A DNA stretch of 58,374 nucleotides from an uncultured Planctomycetaceae bacterium (GCA_903863885.1 CAIPEB010000285.1:1-58374), one strand, 5' to 3'; shown: positions 18,601-27,136, numbered from the stretch's first letter. Program-made: numbers and translations. The notes: generated by a model not told the origin, from the sequence alone.

Positions 18601-19099
18601 TCGCCCAGCCCTGATTGTAGTGCCGCACGATGCCGGCGCACGCGCCGGCCCAACGTGCCGGATCGCGAGGCGGATGCACGTGGCGTTTTACGGTCTGGTG
18701 CTCGATGCTCTGGCCCAACCGGTAGATGACTTCCGCGCCGGAGGCACGCACCGCGGCAATGTACTCATCAGTCTCGCGGAAATCGTAGTTTTCGGGCACC
18801 GTCGGGTCGGCATCGGGATTGGGGAACACTGCGTGCATATCCACCACGGTGGGATTCGGGTGATGGCAATCGTGCAAACGCGTCGACGGAATCCGCAGTC
18901 GCTTCTGCGCCAGGGTAAGATCCACGAGGCCGTTCGGGCCCAGAGGTCCTTTGTTGATGCCGTGCAGCGGCCGCAATGTGCCGCAGGTCGCGGAAAAATC
19001 CACGGTGATGGTCTGCGGTTCGGCGGCGCCGGCGCAGACCGCACCGACCAGAAACAGGGTCAGGGCGAAACCGAAGCATTGTTGTTTCATGGCGGACAT
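15677..19099 (-). CDS. Exported GH39-like / GH127 two-enzyme fusion
   Basis: 1140 aa with a signal peptide (FALTLFLVGAVCAGAAE). Residues ~25-500 form a clan GH-A retaining glycosidase resembling GH39 beta-xylosidases: WEIWNEPE with acid/base Glu181 and LNEWNY with nucleophile Glu292, about 110 residues apart as expected. A ~25-residue linker follows. Residues ~525-1140 are a GH127 beta-L-arabinofuranosidase-like domain starting KIDDPFW. Its zinc/cysteine site is visible as CESC (Glu835, Cys837) and WVCCPP (Cys900, Cys901), matching the Glu-Cys and Cys-Cys pairs of known GH127 enzymes. Both sites look intact. The start at 19099 gives the complete signal peptide; an ATG at 19090 is also possible. 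It heads an operon with the sulfatase. A xylan or arabinogalactan-type substrate with furanosidic L-arabinose is inferred. Confidence 0.85.
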   Translation of the reverse strand: MSAMKQQCFGFALTLFLVGAVCAGAAEPQTITVDFSATCGTLRPLHGINKGPLGPNGLVDLTLAQKRLRIPSTRLHDCHHPNPTVVDMHAVFPNPDADPTVPENYDFRETDEYIAAVRASGAEVIYRLGQSIEHQTVKRHVHPPRDPARWAGACAGIVRHYNQGWANGFHYGIRYWEIWNEPENRPVMWTGTDAQFLELYQATSRLLRSQFPDIKIGGPGFGYCGAFDGKELKPSEFCAALLDLCRRETLPLDFFSWHCYTNNPAELAARAVAVRRMLDAAGFTKTESHLNEWNYLPGNSWDVLSRNAEPETRQRAADQMAGADGGAFLAASLVELQDAPVDVCNFYHGETGGFGLFTEVGMPTKNYYAMLAFSRLLDTPKRVRATGAVPGKLAVAAGISDEKTSAAVLVANLTGAEELRLTLTHLPWDSDTSIKIGIVDGQHSLEPLVDQPHAASVLTLKLPPPSVALITLRPKTSEKNAAILPQFPTSAPAVDTAGVYQPKTVKDVKIDDPFWLPKLHTYRDNSIPAGWKYVDGPLQELEHLAKGTGPKPEGVPWGEANLYKFMEAAAYAVAQWPEQADVLDPAPAGRTSAASLRDHLDAIVATMEAAQARTGGYLNAFCVNHEGATLPWGIPVAPWGHTGLHDGYVAGHLIEAAVAHHNATGSDSMLNIARKVADQAYEHFVTQNTPGFTEHAELELALIELYRATGESKYIELAQHLVEQRGRTPSAVDWKGNRAYCQDDLPIRQQTSINGHAVRAVFYYTGVADLALAGRRDYDAPIVRVWKNATRQKMFVTGGVGAWDAEGLGEAFAPDDYQLVNDFSQPGSGATCYCESCAAGGMVNLAHRMGRLKGAADCIDELERALYNNVLHGISLDGKTTYYRNPLTDQNNPRNNIWVCCPPLLLRTLLGVGKYIYGSNGSDIYVNLFIGSSCTFQIGDKTVPLTLQIDGFRGYPDDGGVTITVAPPTPTEFTMRIRCPGWCRSAIANLNDTVITDPQMDNGYFVIHRQWSRGDRLFLSMKMTPTRIEAHPSVTANAGRVCIQLGPIIYALEGVDNGGGSLADPVLSATPELETHYSAGLGPDVQTITANKQGGGTLTFVPFYRLANRGDSWQRVWVRQEGKTVRSDGWEDRLYREYTP

Positions 19100-19235
19100 G
19101 ATGCACCCGATGGAGTGAACAGCGGGCCGAGGCGGGAAATACGGAAACGCGGCCTCCAGTTTAACCCGTTTTTAATTCTGGTGCGCCGGTTAGCGGATCC
19201 GGTATCCGACATCCACGCGAGCACACAATTACTCC

Positions 19236-19379
19236 AAGAACGTGTTTCACTATTCAGTCTCCCCTTGAGGAGAGTCGGCCCGGCAGGGCCCTAGAGGGCG
19301 CATTGCCCCTCCTCGTATGCCAAAGCGTCCGACGGTCCCGCAGCGCGGGAGGGTGAAGTTGATCTTCCAAACACGTTCC
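19236..19379. repeat. Dispersed intergenic repeat, copy 2, with terminal inverted repeats
   Basis: Bounded by GAACGTGTTT (19238-19247) and its exact complement AAACACGTTC (19369-19378). Internally it shares ordered blocks with 8478-8604 (see that entry) and contains a further perfect hairpin TCCCGC-AGC-GCGGGA. It has no open reading frame of interest. The structure is MITE-like, but no target-site duplication is evident by eye. Confidence 0.7.
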
Positions 19380-19406
19380 AACACGCGAAGCACCGCGGAG
19401 CGTGTT
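19380..19406 (-). terminator. Possible hairpin downstream of the alpha/beta hydrolase gene
   Basis: AACACGC (19380-19386) and GCGTGTT (19400-19406) form a 7-bp stem with a 13-nt loop, 8 bp beyond the hydrolase stop. No T-run follows on the minus strand, so a terminator is only a possibility. Confidence 0.28.
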
Positions 19407-19414
19407 TTCAGGCA

Positions 19415-20290
19415 TCAATTCCCTGCGGGCGGCAGGTTGTCGATGAATTGATTGAGTTGCACGAGGTACTGGTGTGTCAGCCAATCGTTGTGGTCGGCTT
19501 GTGCAACGCGAACGAAGGACTTTGGCTGGTTCGCTGCACGAAACAGCTTTTCGCCCAGGGCGAACGGGATGGTGCGGTCGGCGTCGCCGTGGCTTTGAAG
19601 CAGCGGGCCTCGGTAGCGCGCGATCGCGGTTGTCGAATCGAGTTTTGTTGCCGGAACCAGCCACGAGAGTTTCGGGTAGTGAAAGTCCGCCACGTCGCGC
19701 ATGGATGAGAACGTGCTTTGGAGAATCAGGCCTCGCGGTGCTGATTCAGCGGCCAGTTGCACGGCTACCGCGCCTCCCAGCGATTCACCCATGATCAGCA
19801 TGTCCGAGTCTTTGATGCCGGCCAGTTCGCGCAGCCGGGCTCGCGCCGCTCGCGCGTCCTGCAGCACCCCCTGGACCGTCGGCACGCCCTCGCTCCGCCC
19901 GTAGCCGCGGTAGTCGAACATGAAGGCGGCGACTCTCATGCCGGATTGCAGTTGCTTAAGCCAGGGTGCTCGATCCGACACGTTGCCCGCATTGCCGTGA
20001 GCCATCAGCACAATGGCTCGCGGATTGTCGCAGGGGCAATACCAGCCGTGCAGCCGCGTCTGGTCCTCCGCCGTGAACCAGACATCCTGGAATCGCAATC
20101 CGTCCGGATTCCAGTTTCCCTCCGGATGTTTGGAGGGAAAGAACAGCAGCATTTCATCGAGCGACCGATGCTTGCTGGTTGTCGACGGCTTCTCCTCGGA
20201 TGGAGTCGAGGCGACTTGTGCCGAAGAGCAGCCGAGAAATCCGACTACGGCCAAAACGACGAGAGAAAGCACGACGGAAAAGCGGACCAT
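19415..20290 (-). CDS. Alpha/beta hydrolase lipoprotein (BEM46/ABHD13-like)
   Basis: 291 aa. The N-terminus is a hydrophobic signal with an approximate lipobox ending in Cys21 (FLGC), so the protein is probably a lipid-anchored periplasmic hydrolase. The alpha/beta-hydrolase fold shows the oxyanion region MAHGNAGN (residues ~97-103), DYRGYGRS, nucleophile elbow GESLGG (Ser170), acid in HGDAD (Asp238) and His267 in ADHND. The length and order match BEM46/ABHD13-type esterases or peptidases. AGAGGA lies 6 nt before the ATG at 20290. It is 58 bp downstream of the repeat-protein gene on the same strand, possibly one transcript. Substrate unknown. Confidence 0.88.
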   Translation of the reverse strand: MVRFSVVLSLVVLAVVGFLGCSSAQVASTPSEEKPSTTSKHRSLDEMLLFFPSKHPEGNWNPDGLRFQDVWFTAEDQTRLHGWYCPCDNPRAIVLMAHGNAGNVSDRAPWLKQLQSGMRVAAFMFDYRGYGRSEGVPTVQGVLQDARAARARLRELAGIKDSDMLIMGESLGGAVAVQLAAESAPRGLILQSTFSSMRDVADFHYPKLSWLVPATKLDSTTAIARYRGPLLQSHGDADRTIPFALGEKLFRAANQPKSFVRVAQADHNDWLTHQYLVQLNQFIDNLPPAGN

Positions 20291-20348
20291 GCGATTCCTC
20301 TTGGGCTGACAACGCGCAAATTTGCTCGATAAACGCCTACAGTTTGGC

Positions 20349-22286
20349 CTATTGCAGTTTCGGATTATCTTCGTCGCCGGCTGAGTGAATGGCTTTGGCG
20401 AGCCAAGTTAGTGCCGCGCTGAACGAGGCCAGTGCCTTTCCCGCAACAGATCTCGGTGTCGTCATTTTCAACGGGCCGAAATCGTGCGTCCTGCCGGCTT
20501 CGCCTGTGACTTGCGGTGTCTCGATGGATTCGTAGGCATCCGATTCCGCCCAGATGCTGTATTGTTCGCCCGGACATAGGCCACAGAACTCGAATTTCCC
20601 GTCACTATCCGGAATTACCTCCCTCAACAAAGTCCAAGGCGAACCGGAATCCGTATTCTGAGCAACTCGCAGGCAGACCTGGGAATACTCAAGTGGCTGT
20701 CCATGTCTATCAAGGACCCTACCGTGGATTGCGAATGCATTCTTGGGCGAGATCACGACACGGATCTTGTCTGCGGGATCGAACATGAGCGGACCGTTCG
20801 TCGCTGCAGCAGCAGCCGAAACGCGCAAGGAGAATCGCTCCTTGATGAGCAGTCCCGCGAGTCGGAATTTCCCATGCACGTCGGTCGTGAATTGTGATCC
20901 CAAAAACGGCCGAATTTTAGAGGTATCTGCGCTCGTCAAGATCTGAGCGTTCGGCACCGGTCGGCCGGACTCGTCCACGACCTCGCCCTCGACGACCGGC
21001 GTCCGCTCGAGTCGCACGGGTGGCAATGTCGTGTCCGTAGTCAGGTCGATTTCCCGGTAGTCCTGACGCGACGCCGACCAGCGGTACTCATCCGGCACCT
21101 CGTCAAAGCGAATACGGATCTTCCCCGGACATGCGTAGGCGACAAAGGAACCCTGTGCATCAGTTTGCGGAGTCCGCCCCGCGCGGAATGTGAAAGCCTC
21201 GTCCACACGGCTAACCAAGATTTGTGCGTCGCGCACTCCCGCACCCGTTGCCGCATCGACGACCGCGCCCCGTATTTTCATTTTCTGCTTCAGCGTCACG
21301 CCGAGTTCGGAAACGGTCTGGCCCGACTTGACCTCGAACGGCGCACTTGAATCGAGATAGTACGGAAACTGATCGTCCGCCGTGATCATCATTCTATACT
21401 TGCCCGGAACCACGCCATCGAAGCGGAACTCGCCGTCCGATTGTGTAACTGCCCGACCGTGATAGAAGATGGAATAGTCGCTATCGTCAGTCGTCTCCGA
21501 TTCAATCGCAACAAGTTTGAGCGTAATTCCCGCAACAGCAGTCGGGTTCGAGGCGCAGGCCAGCGACCCGCAGACGCACCCTGGCTTTTCGAGTCGGAGC
21601 GCCAAAGGCTTATCAAAGTTCCAATTAGCCGAAACGCGACCATATTCGCCTGCTGCGATCTCGGCGATAACGCGTAAGTTCTTGGCAGAATGTTTTGGGA
21701 AGATTTCCCAGTCAAACTGTATTGGGCAGACCTTCAGCGTGAAAGTCCCGTCGGATGCTGTTGCAGTACCCATCTCGGCCGCGACGCACTGCGGGAGGGG
21801 TGCGAAACCGAAATAGGTGGGCTCAATCACGGCCCCGGCGATTGCCTTGCCGCCACTGTCGACAAGTCGACCGCGGTAGTCGGAAAGATAGAACAGCAGA
21901 AGCTCGGGTTCAACATCGGCCCCAGTGGCTTCATCAGTCAGCTTGCTCCAGCTTCCATCAGCGAAACGGCCCTGCGAGTCTCGCGCCATCACAAAAAAAA
22001 GTACTGGCTCAGTTGGCCGTAATTCGGGCCGCGGCGTATTCAGTCTGAACCGGCCTTCACGGTCGGTTCGAACTTCCTCGACGAGGCAGATGGATTCCCA
22101 ATCGGCACGACGAAGCAGCCACACTCGGCAATCGACCGCCGGCGCGCCGGAGGGTTCAAGCACGACACCGGTGTACAGGCTGCTTACGCTGACGGGCGTG
22201 GCTTCCTCGGCAAGCGTGGACCCAAGCAACTCGCCAAGTCCCGCCACAGCCAGAATCGCGGACAGGGCGACCGAGACGTAGTGCAT
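20349..22286 (-). CDS. Exported protein of six carboxypeptidase-regulatory-like repeats
   Basis: 645 aa with a signal peptide. The remainder is a string of about six transthyretin/carboxypeptidase-regulatory-like beta-sandwich units. Each opens with a pattern like G-x-V-x-D-x-x-G-x-P-V/L (GAVVDAATGAGV, GEVVDESGRPVP, GRVLDRHGQPLE) and closes with DGxF-x-x-G-x-x-PG (DGEFRFDGVVPGKYR, DGKFEFCGLCPGEQY). Such proteins are common in planctomycetes as surface or periplasmic scaffolds, and no catalytic residues are evident. The ATG at 22286 has GGAAGGA 8 nt upstream; an ATG five codons earlier (22301) lacks a site. A weak hydrophobic, cysteine-containing stretch lies in the third unit. Confidence 0.82.
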   Translation of the reverse strand: MHYVSVALSAILAVAGLGELLGSTLAEEATPVSVSSLYTGVVLEPSGAPAVDCRVWLLRRADWESICLVEEVRTDREGRFRLNTPRPELRPTEPVLFFVMARDSQGRFADGSWSKLTDEATGADVEPELLLFYLSDYRGRLVDSGGKAIAGAVIEPTYFGFAPLPQCVAAEMGTATASDGTFTLKVCPIQFDWEIFPKHSAKNLRVIAEIAAGEYGRVSANWNFDKPLALRLEKPGCVCGSLACASNPTAVAGITLKLVAIESETTDDSDYSIFYHGRAVTQSDGEFRFDGVVPGKYRMMITADDQFPYYLDSSAPFEVKSGQTVSELGVTLKQKMKIRGAVVDAATGAGVRDAQILVSRVDEAFTFRAGRTPQTDAQGSFVAYACPGKIRIRFDEVPDEYRWSASRQDYREIDLTTDTTLPPVRLERTPVVEGEVVDESGRPVPNAQILTSADTSKIRPFLGSQFTTDVHGKFRLAGLLIKERFSLRVSAAAAATNGPLMFDPADKIRVVISPKNAFAIHGRVLDRHGQPLEYSQVCLRVAQNTDSGSPWTLLREVIPDSDGKFEFCGLCPGEQYSIWAESDAYESIETPQVTGEAGRTHDFGPLKMTTPRSVAGKALASFSAALTWLAKAIHSAGDEDNPKLQ

Positions 22287-22576
22287 TGGTTTTCCTTCCA
22301 TGAGTACACCACCAGCACTTCAATCCGTCGTGCCCTTCGCGCCATTCGTGACGGCTGGTGTCCGGCGATTTTGCCCCACGGCATCGTACCACAACTGCGG
22401 AAACGAACGCGATTGCAGAATTCGCCACCGGAGGGTCTGCGCGGCGGGTGCTAGCTTTCTTTGGCGACTGGGCGAATCAGCGAGACGAATCGGCGCAATC
22501 TCTATTCAACCCGTCGTGCCACGGTTGTCGTTTGATGCGGGATTAACTGGTCTTTGCGCCAACGCGAGTGCTGCGG

Positions 22577-25150
22577 TTACTGCTTCTCTTGTCGCAGCAC
22601 GATGGGCACATAGCCCTTTTCGAGGCCTTCGGGCGGCGTCACGAGCAGACCGGGATCCAGCGAGACAAGCGAGCCTCGGGTGGGTGGCGGCATGTAGTCA
22701 CGGTCCATCGGCCATTTCGCGTGAAGTTGCTCGACGAACGACTGCAGTTTCGCCTTCTTCTCGTCGCTCCACTTGTACTGCTGGAATGATGGCTGATCGA
22801 CAAAACGGTACCACGAGTACGTCACCACGGAACCGTCATTGAGTTGAACCGTGAACGGCCCTCGCTTCGCGCCCGGATTTGTCCACGCTCCGGTAGCCGG
22901 TGAAGCGTAGGGATTTCCCGGCTTGGCCAACTCGAACTCCTGAGTCAGGAGTCTGGTTTCCGCGGGCACATCTGCCGCAGCGATGGCGACACGCTCATCT
23001 CCGACGTGTTTGTAATACTGCGGGAAGAGGCCTTTCGAACCGATATCGTTGGCCTCCCACTGCAGGCCCCAGACATTGCCCTCGAAGATCTTCGTGTCGA
23101 AGGTCCGCTCCACGCCAGTGATCTTCTTGCCGGCTTGGTCGTAGCGAGTCGTGTGCGTCGTAAGTTTGGGCTTCCACGATCCCTGCGTGCCGAGTTGCCC
23201 CGAGCATGCAGGTCCGCCCTTTCTCCATGCCTGGAATGAATCGTAAAGCGCTGTCTTCGAGTAATAGGTGACATCCTGCACCAGGTACGATCGGCCTTCG
23301 GCATCCACGGGGAATTGAATCTTCGGGAGCTTTGAGAATCGGCGTCCCTGCGAATCCTGCGAGTCGAAACGCGGCACCGTGTTGATCTCCATCGCGCCGC
23401 CGCCCATGATGCCCGGTCGCGCGTCGAGGCCGCGTCCGAAGAGGAACGGGTCGTTGAAGAGCTTGCCGATCTTGCTCCACGTCTCCGGAATGTAATAGGC
23501 GATCGGGCCTTTGAAATTGGCCGCGGCAAGAATGCAAGTCCAACTCTGGTCGCCGGTCGGCATGTCGCCGTCGGTGGGGTCGGTAAACGGCAGAGCCATC
23601 CAGGTGTAGCCGAGGAACTCGCCGTTCGGGTTCCCCTGGAACGGCAACGCATCGGGAGGAATCAGCAGGCGGTTGCTCAGTTGTGCGATTCCAAGACGGT
23701 TGTCCGGCAACGCGTTGTCGCTGTAGAAGAACGACCACCCGGGCGAGCCGACTTCATAGTCGTAGCATTGCGGCGTCGCATTCATGCTGAATTTGGGCGG
23801 GCCGTAGCGAAAGTGATTGCCCGCCCAGTAGCCCAGTCCGCCCTCCACGGTCTGAAACACGCTGCTCCAGGTCGGGCCTCGTTCCGGCCACGTGCGGGCC
23901 AGCGTTCCTTCCGGAGCCAGCGGATGATCCTTGTTGTCGGAGTTGTCCGGCGTGATCCACGCGCTGGGGAGACCGATTTGAAAATTGGCGAGCGGCCGGT
24001 CAATCAGCGGCCAGACCGCGGCATAGAAGCCCATTCCCGCAGAGTATGCCGAGCCGGGAGGAAACGGCTCGTGGCCGAAACCGATATATCCGTGAAGTCC
24101 CTGCGATTGCTCGGTAACAACGCCGACTTCCGCGTCCGGAATTTTCGCCTTGCGAGTTTCCGGAATGCCGCCGCCCGCTGACGAGTTATTGCCTTCGAGA
24201 AGCTTGATCATACCCTTGCCCAACGCATCGCCCACAAGGAAATATGTCTCGGCGTTTCCAAACTCGTGGTGTCCGTGTCCGGGATTCGGCGAATCTTCGG
24301 GCTTGCGTACGAAATCGCGTGTTTCGACGAATTGCACTGTGCCTTGGAACTCGGGTCGCGCCGCGGCCGAGGCCTGGGCCTTGCGCAAAGCGTTCCACTC
24401 GCCCGGCGCAGCAATCCACGGACCGGTCAACTCGCCGATGACCACCGGCAGTTGCGGCGAGTTCAGATCTTTGCGCACGTCGTGAATCAAGTTCACCAGG
24501 TTCTGCTCGTATTCCGGCACCGCAGCGGCAGGTTCACATCCGTCGTTCCAACCCTGGTACCACACAAAGCCCGCCAACTCGTAATCGCCGCCGTAGCCGG
24601 GGAACTCGGATTTCAGGTTCGCCAGCGCGTCGGCAATGTCTGCGAGCATCTTGGTGTAGTACGGCCCGACTGTGCCCTCAGACGACGGTGGACGGAAATC
24701 CCGATACAGGCTTTTGCCCCCCCACGCCGTCTTGATGAGCAGCACGGGATTGTCGAGATAGTTGCCCATGATGTGGCCGAATTGCAGTTCCGGTCCGAAA
24801 TGATGGCGACCGTCGTAGACCGTGAAACCAAGTGTGAGCGGGCCGGCTTTCACCGGACCACGCTCCGGCTTGTATCGCACCCACACATCGCTTCGAACCG
24901 CCCATCGCCCCTCGCCGTCACGCAGATGCTTCAGCAGCGGAGCCTTCGCCGGGTCTCGCAACAGGAAGTTCAGCGTGCCTTTGCCGCCGTTGTAGTCGGG
25001 GCCGTCCAGATCCGCGACGGCCTGGCCTTCCATGTTGGACTGTCCGGCAAGCACGAATACCTTGAGCGTCTTCGACGAAGCTGCGCCAAAGCACGACGAA
25101 GCACACGAGACGGCGGCAAGGAATGTGAGTGTAATCTGCAAGTGATTCAT
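22577..25150 (-). CDS. Sialate O-acetylesterase-like (SASA) enzyme with large unknown C-terminal domain
   Basis: 857 aa with a signal peptide. Residues ~28-310 are an SGNH-fold SASA-family carbohydrate esterase: FVLAGQSNMEGQ with nucleophile Ser38, the KTAWGGKSL block, FVWYQGWND (block III Asn) and HHEFGNAETYF with a likely catalytic His. These enzymes remove O-acetyl groups from sugars. The remaining ~500 residues, after a Ser/Gly break, are Trp/Tyr/Pro-rich and beta-strand-like and do not match any domain I recognise. They end in a charged PPEGLEKGYVP-type tail. No ribosome binding site is obvious at 25150, though the signal peptide supports this start. No neighbour shares a transcript clearly; the next gene upstream is divergent. 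Confidence 0.85.
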   Translation of the reverse strand: MNHLQITLTFLAAVSCASSCFGAASSKTLKVFVLAGQSNMEGQAVADLDGPDYNGGKGTLNFLLRDPAKAPLLKHLRDGEGRWAVRSDVWVRYKPERGPVKAGPLTLGFTVYDGRHHFGPELQFGHIMGNYLDNPVLLIKTAWGGKSLYRDFRPPSSEGTVGPYYTKMLADIADALANLKSEFPGYGGDYELAGFVWYQGWNDGCEPAAAVPEYEQNLVNLIHDVRKDLNSPQLPVVIGELTGPWIAAPGEWNALRKAQASAAARPEFQGTVQFVETRDFVRKPEDSPNPGHGHHEFGNAETYFLVGDALGKGMIKLLEGNNSSAGGGIPETRKAKIPDAEVGVVTEQSQGLHGYIGFGHEPFPPGSAYSAGMGFYAAVWPLIDRPLANFQIGLPSAWITPDNSDNKDHPLAPEGTLARTWPERGPTWSSVFQTVEGGLGYWAGNHFRYGPPKFSMNATPQCYDYEVGSPGWSFFYSDNALPDNRLGIAQLSNRLLIPPDALPFQGNPNGEFLGYTWMALPFTDPTDGDMPTGDQSWTCILAAANFKGPIAYYIPETWSKIGKLFNDPFLFGRGLDARPGIMGGGAMEINTVPRFDSQDSQGRRFSKLPKIQFPVDAEGRSYLVQDVTYYSKTALYDSFQAWRKGGPACSGQLGTQGSWKPKLTTHTTRYDQAGKKITGVERTFDTKIFEGNVWGLQWEANDIGSKGLFPQYYKHVGDERVAIAAADVPAETRLLTQEFELAKPGNPYASPATGAWTNPGAKRGPFTVQLNDGSVVTYSWYRFVDQPSFQQYKWSDEKKAKLQSFVEQLHAKWPMDRDYMPPPTRGSLVSLDPGLLVTPPEGLEKGYVPIVLRQEKQ

Positions 25151-25270
25151 AGGTTTTGCCGGAAATCCGGTGCGGGTGATTTAAACGACAGGCACAGTCT
25201 ATCATTTCTCCAGTGCCGGGTATGATAAGGGCGCGTCCTGAATGGGTTTTCGGATGCGCGGGACGCCCGT

Positions 25271-25309
25271 GCGTTGTGGTGCGGTCTCGCTGTGTTGTAG
25301 TGCGGTCTC
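25271..25309. repeat. Two direct repeats of 18 bp
   Basis: The units at 25271-25288 and 25292-25309 read GYGTTGTRGTGCGGTCTC and differ at two positions. They lie in the divergent gap between the esterase and beta-helix genes and adjoin an inverted repeat. Confidence 0.55.
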
Positions 25310-25345
25310 CCGACGGCACCACTTGGGTGGACTGGTCGGGAGACC
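25304..25345. repeat. 11-bp perfect inverted repeat
   Basis: GGTCTCCCGAC (25304-25314) and GTCGGGAGACC (25335-25345) are exact complements with a 20-nt spacer. It overlaps the end of the direct repeats and lies ~90 bp before the beta-helix start. It may be a REP-type element or an operator. Confidence 0.55.
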
Positions 25346-25432
25346 TGTCCTGAAGCCGGTGAGCACTCGCGCGACGACGGCCGCACTCCGATGACACTGC
25401 TCGATGCAAATAAAACGAAAGCAAACATTGCA

Positions 25433-27136
25433 ATGAAACACGCTGTACGCGTCTTGATCTCGGTCTGCACACTGATGACCGCACCGTTTATTCTGGACGC
25501 CGCTGAACTGCCCCGCTTCAACTTCGACGCGCCGCCCGGTCCGCGGTTTTCCGAGGCTGAAATGCAGATTCAGCGCGATCGGGGAGCGGGCGTTGTACCG
25601 ATGGTGCGGAGGGCGTTGGCGTCGGGCGTTTCGTCGGTGACGATTCCGGCCGGCGATTATCGCTTCGGGAAGGAAAACTGGGGGCCCGATGGTGTGATCT
25701 ACCCCCTCGAGTTCGCCGATCTTCAGCGCGACGACGCTCATCCGTTCACCATCGACGCCACGGGCGCGACGTTCTGGTTCGACCTGCCGGATGATCAGGC
25801 TCCGACGTGTCACTTCTGCGTCGGCTTCAAGAACTGCCGAAATATCGTCTTCAAGGGCGCGACGATCGACCGCGCCACTCGCGGTCACGTCGAGGGACGC
25901 ATCACGCAATTCGATTTCGCCAACAACCGGATCGAGCTTCAGCTGTCGCCCGGCATCACGGTGCCGACGACCTTCAGCGACAAACTCGAACAGCGCGTCA
26001 TTCCGTTCAAGGCCGATGGCACATTTTGCGCGCCGTTGTACGCTTTGCAAACCGGCGGTGTCCACCTCAAGTACCGGCAGATCTCACCGGCCAGCGCCGA
26101 GGGCCGGTCCTGGGTGACGATGGGCGATACGAAATTGCTCGATACCATTCGCGACACCGGCCTTTGCCGCGTCGGCGACGGTCTCTCCTGCGTGTACACG
26201 GTCACATCGGCGCTTGAACTCGTCGATTCCGCCAAACTCAAGATGGACGGCATCCGAGTTTATACTCCCAAGGCATGGGGCGCTGAGTCCGGCGGCTATG
26301 GGGAGCACGTTTGGAAGAACTGCTACTTCGGCCCGCGTCCCGGCACAAGCCAGTGGCAGGGCGGCGAAGGGTTCATGTTCAACGCTACACGTCATGGCAC
26401 AACGCTCGAAGGCGTTGTGATTCGTCACACCACGGACGATGTCGCCAACTTTCACGGTTACTGGGGACATATCGAAAGTCTGACCGGCAACCGTGTGACA
26501 TTTGTGCACAGCGGCGAGTTTGACCGTTTCGTCATGCGCAACGTCGAACCCGGGGACCGGTTGCTGTTCCGCGACCGTAACACGGGCCAGCCGCTCGGAG
26601 AAGCCCGTCTGGTCAGCGCCGAGGGAAATACCGTTGTGACGGACCGAGTGCTCACGGGATTCAACAATGCTATTGTCGAATGGCCCGAGCATTCGTGCTC
26701 CGACTGGCGCGTATTGCACTGTGATTTCCAGGACAACTACCAGCGGCTCTTGATCCAGACCGGTCCCGGGACGGTAAGCGACTGCCTCTTCGCGCGGCAG
26801 GGGCAAGGGATCGAGATCAACAGCGTTTTCCCATATGTCGAGGGTGGCGTCGCACACGACCTCAAGATCTCGGGAAATACATTCCTTGAGGTGAATCCCC
26901 AACCGGGCGGAGCCGCCATTGCGATGCACACTCACACCTATGACGGCGGCGCGCCGCCTTTCACCAATATCTTCATTACCGGCAACACATTTATTCGGCC
27001 CGGTTCCGTTGCCATTCGGCTTGACAGCTTTCGCGGCGGGATCATTGCCGGCAACCGCTTCGAGCAAACGGCCAAGCCGTTCATCGAATTGACGCGTTGT
27101 TCCGAGATCCGAATGGAGAATAACGTGTTTCCCTGA
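25433..27136 (+). CDS. Exported right-handed beta-helix protein (pectate-lyase-like fold)
   Basis: 567 aa with a signal peptide (AVRVLISVCTLMTAPFILDAAE). Repeating Asn/Gly/Ile-rich rungs such as ISGNTFLEVNP, ITGNTFIRPGS and IAGNRFEQ towards the C-terminus, plus CRNIVFKGATID near residue 140, indicate a parallel beta-helix like those in polysaccharide lyases and glycoside hydrolases. No family-specific catalytic set is visible, so the reaction is unassigned. I chose the ATG at 25433 because the signal peptide begins there; an upstream ATG at 25391 would add 14 hydrophilic residues before it. It is convergent with the propeller/membrane gene. Extracellular glycan binding or cleavage is inferred. 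Confidence 0.8.
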   Translation: MKHAVRVLISVCTLMTAPFILDAAELPRFNFDAPPGPRFSEAEMQIQRDRGAGVVPMVRRALASGVSSVTIPAGDYRFGKENWGPDGVIYPLEFADLQRDDAHPFTIDATGATFWFDLPDDQAPTCHFCVGFKNCRNIVFKGATIDRATRGHVEGRITQFDFANNRIELQLSPGITVPTTFSDKLEQRVIPFKADGTFCAPLYALQTGGVHLKYRQISPASAEGRSWVTMGDTKLLDTIRDTGLCRVGDGLSCVYTVTSALELVDSAKLKMDGIRVYTPKAWGAESGGYGEHVWKNCYFGPRPGTSQWQGGEGFMFNATRHGTTLEGVVIRHTTDDVANFHGYWGHIESLTGNRVTFVHSGEFDRFVMRNVEPGDRLLFRDRNTGQPLGEARLVSAEGNTVVTDRVLTGFNNAIVEWPEHSCSDWRVLHCDFQDNYQRLLIQTGPGTVSDCLFARQGQGIEINSVFPYVEGGVAHDLKISGNTFLEVNPQPGGAAIAMHTHTYDGGAPPFTNIFITGNTFIRPGSVAIRLDSFRGGIIAGNRFEQTAKPFIELTRCSEIRMENNVFP

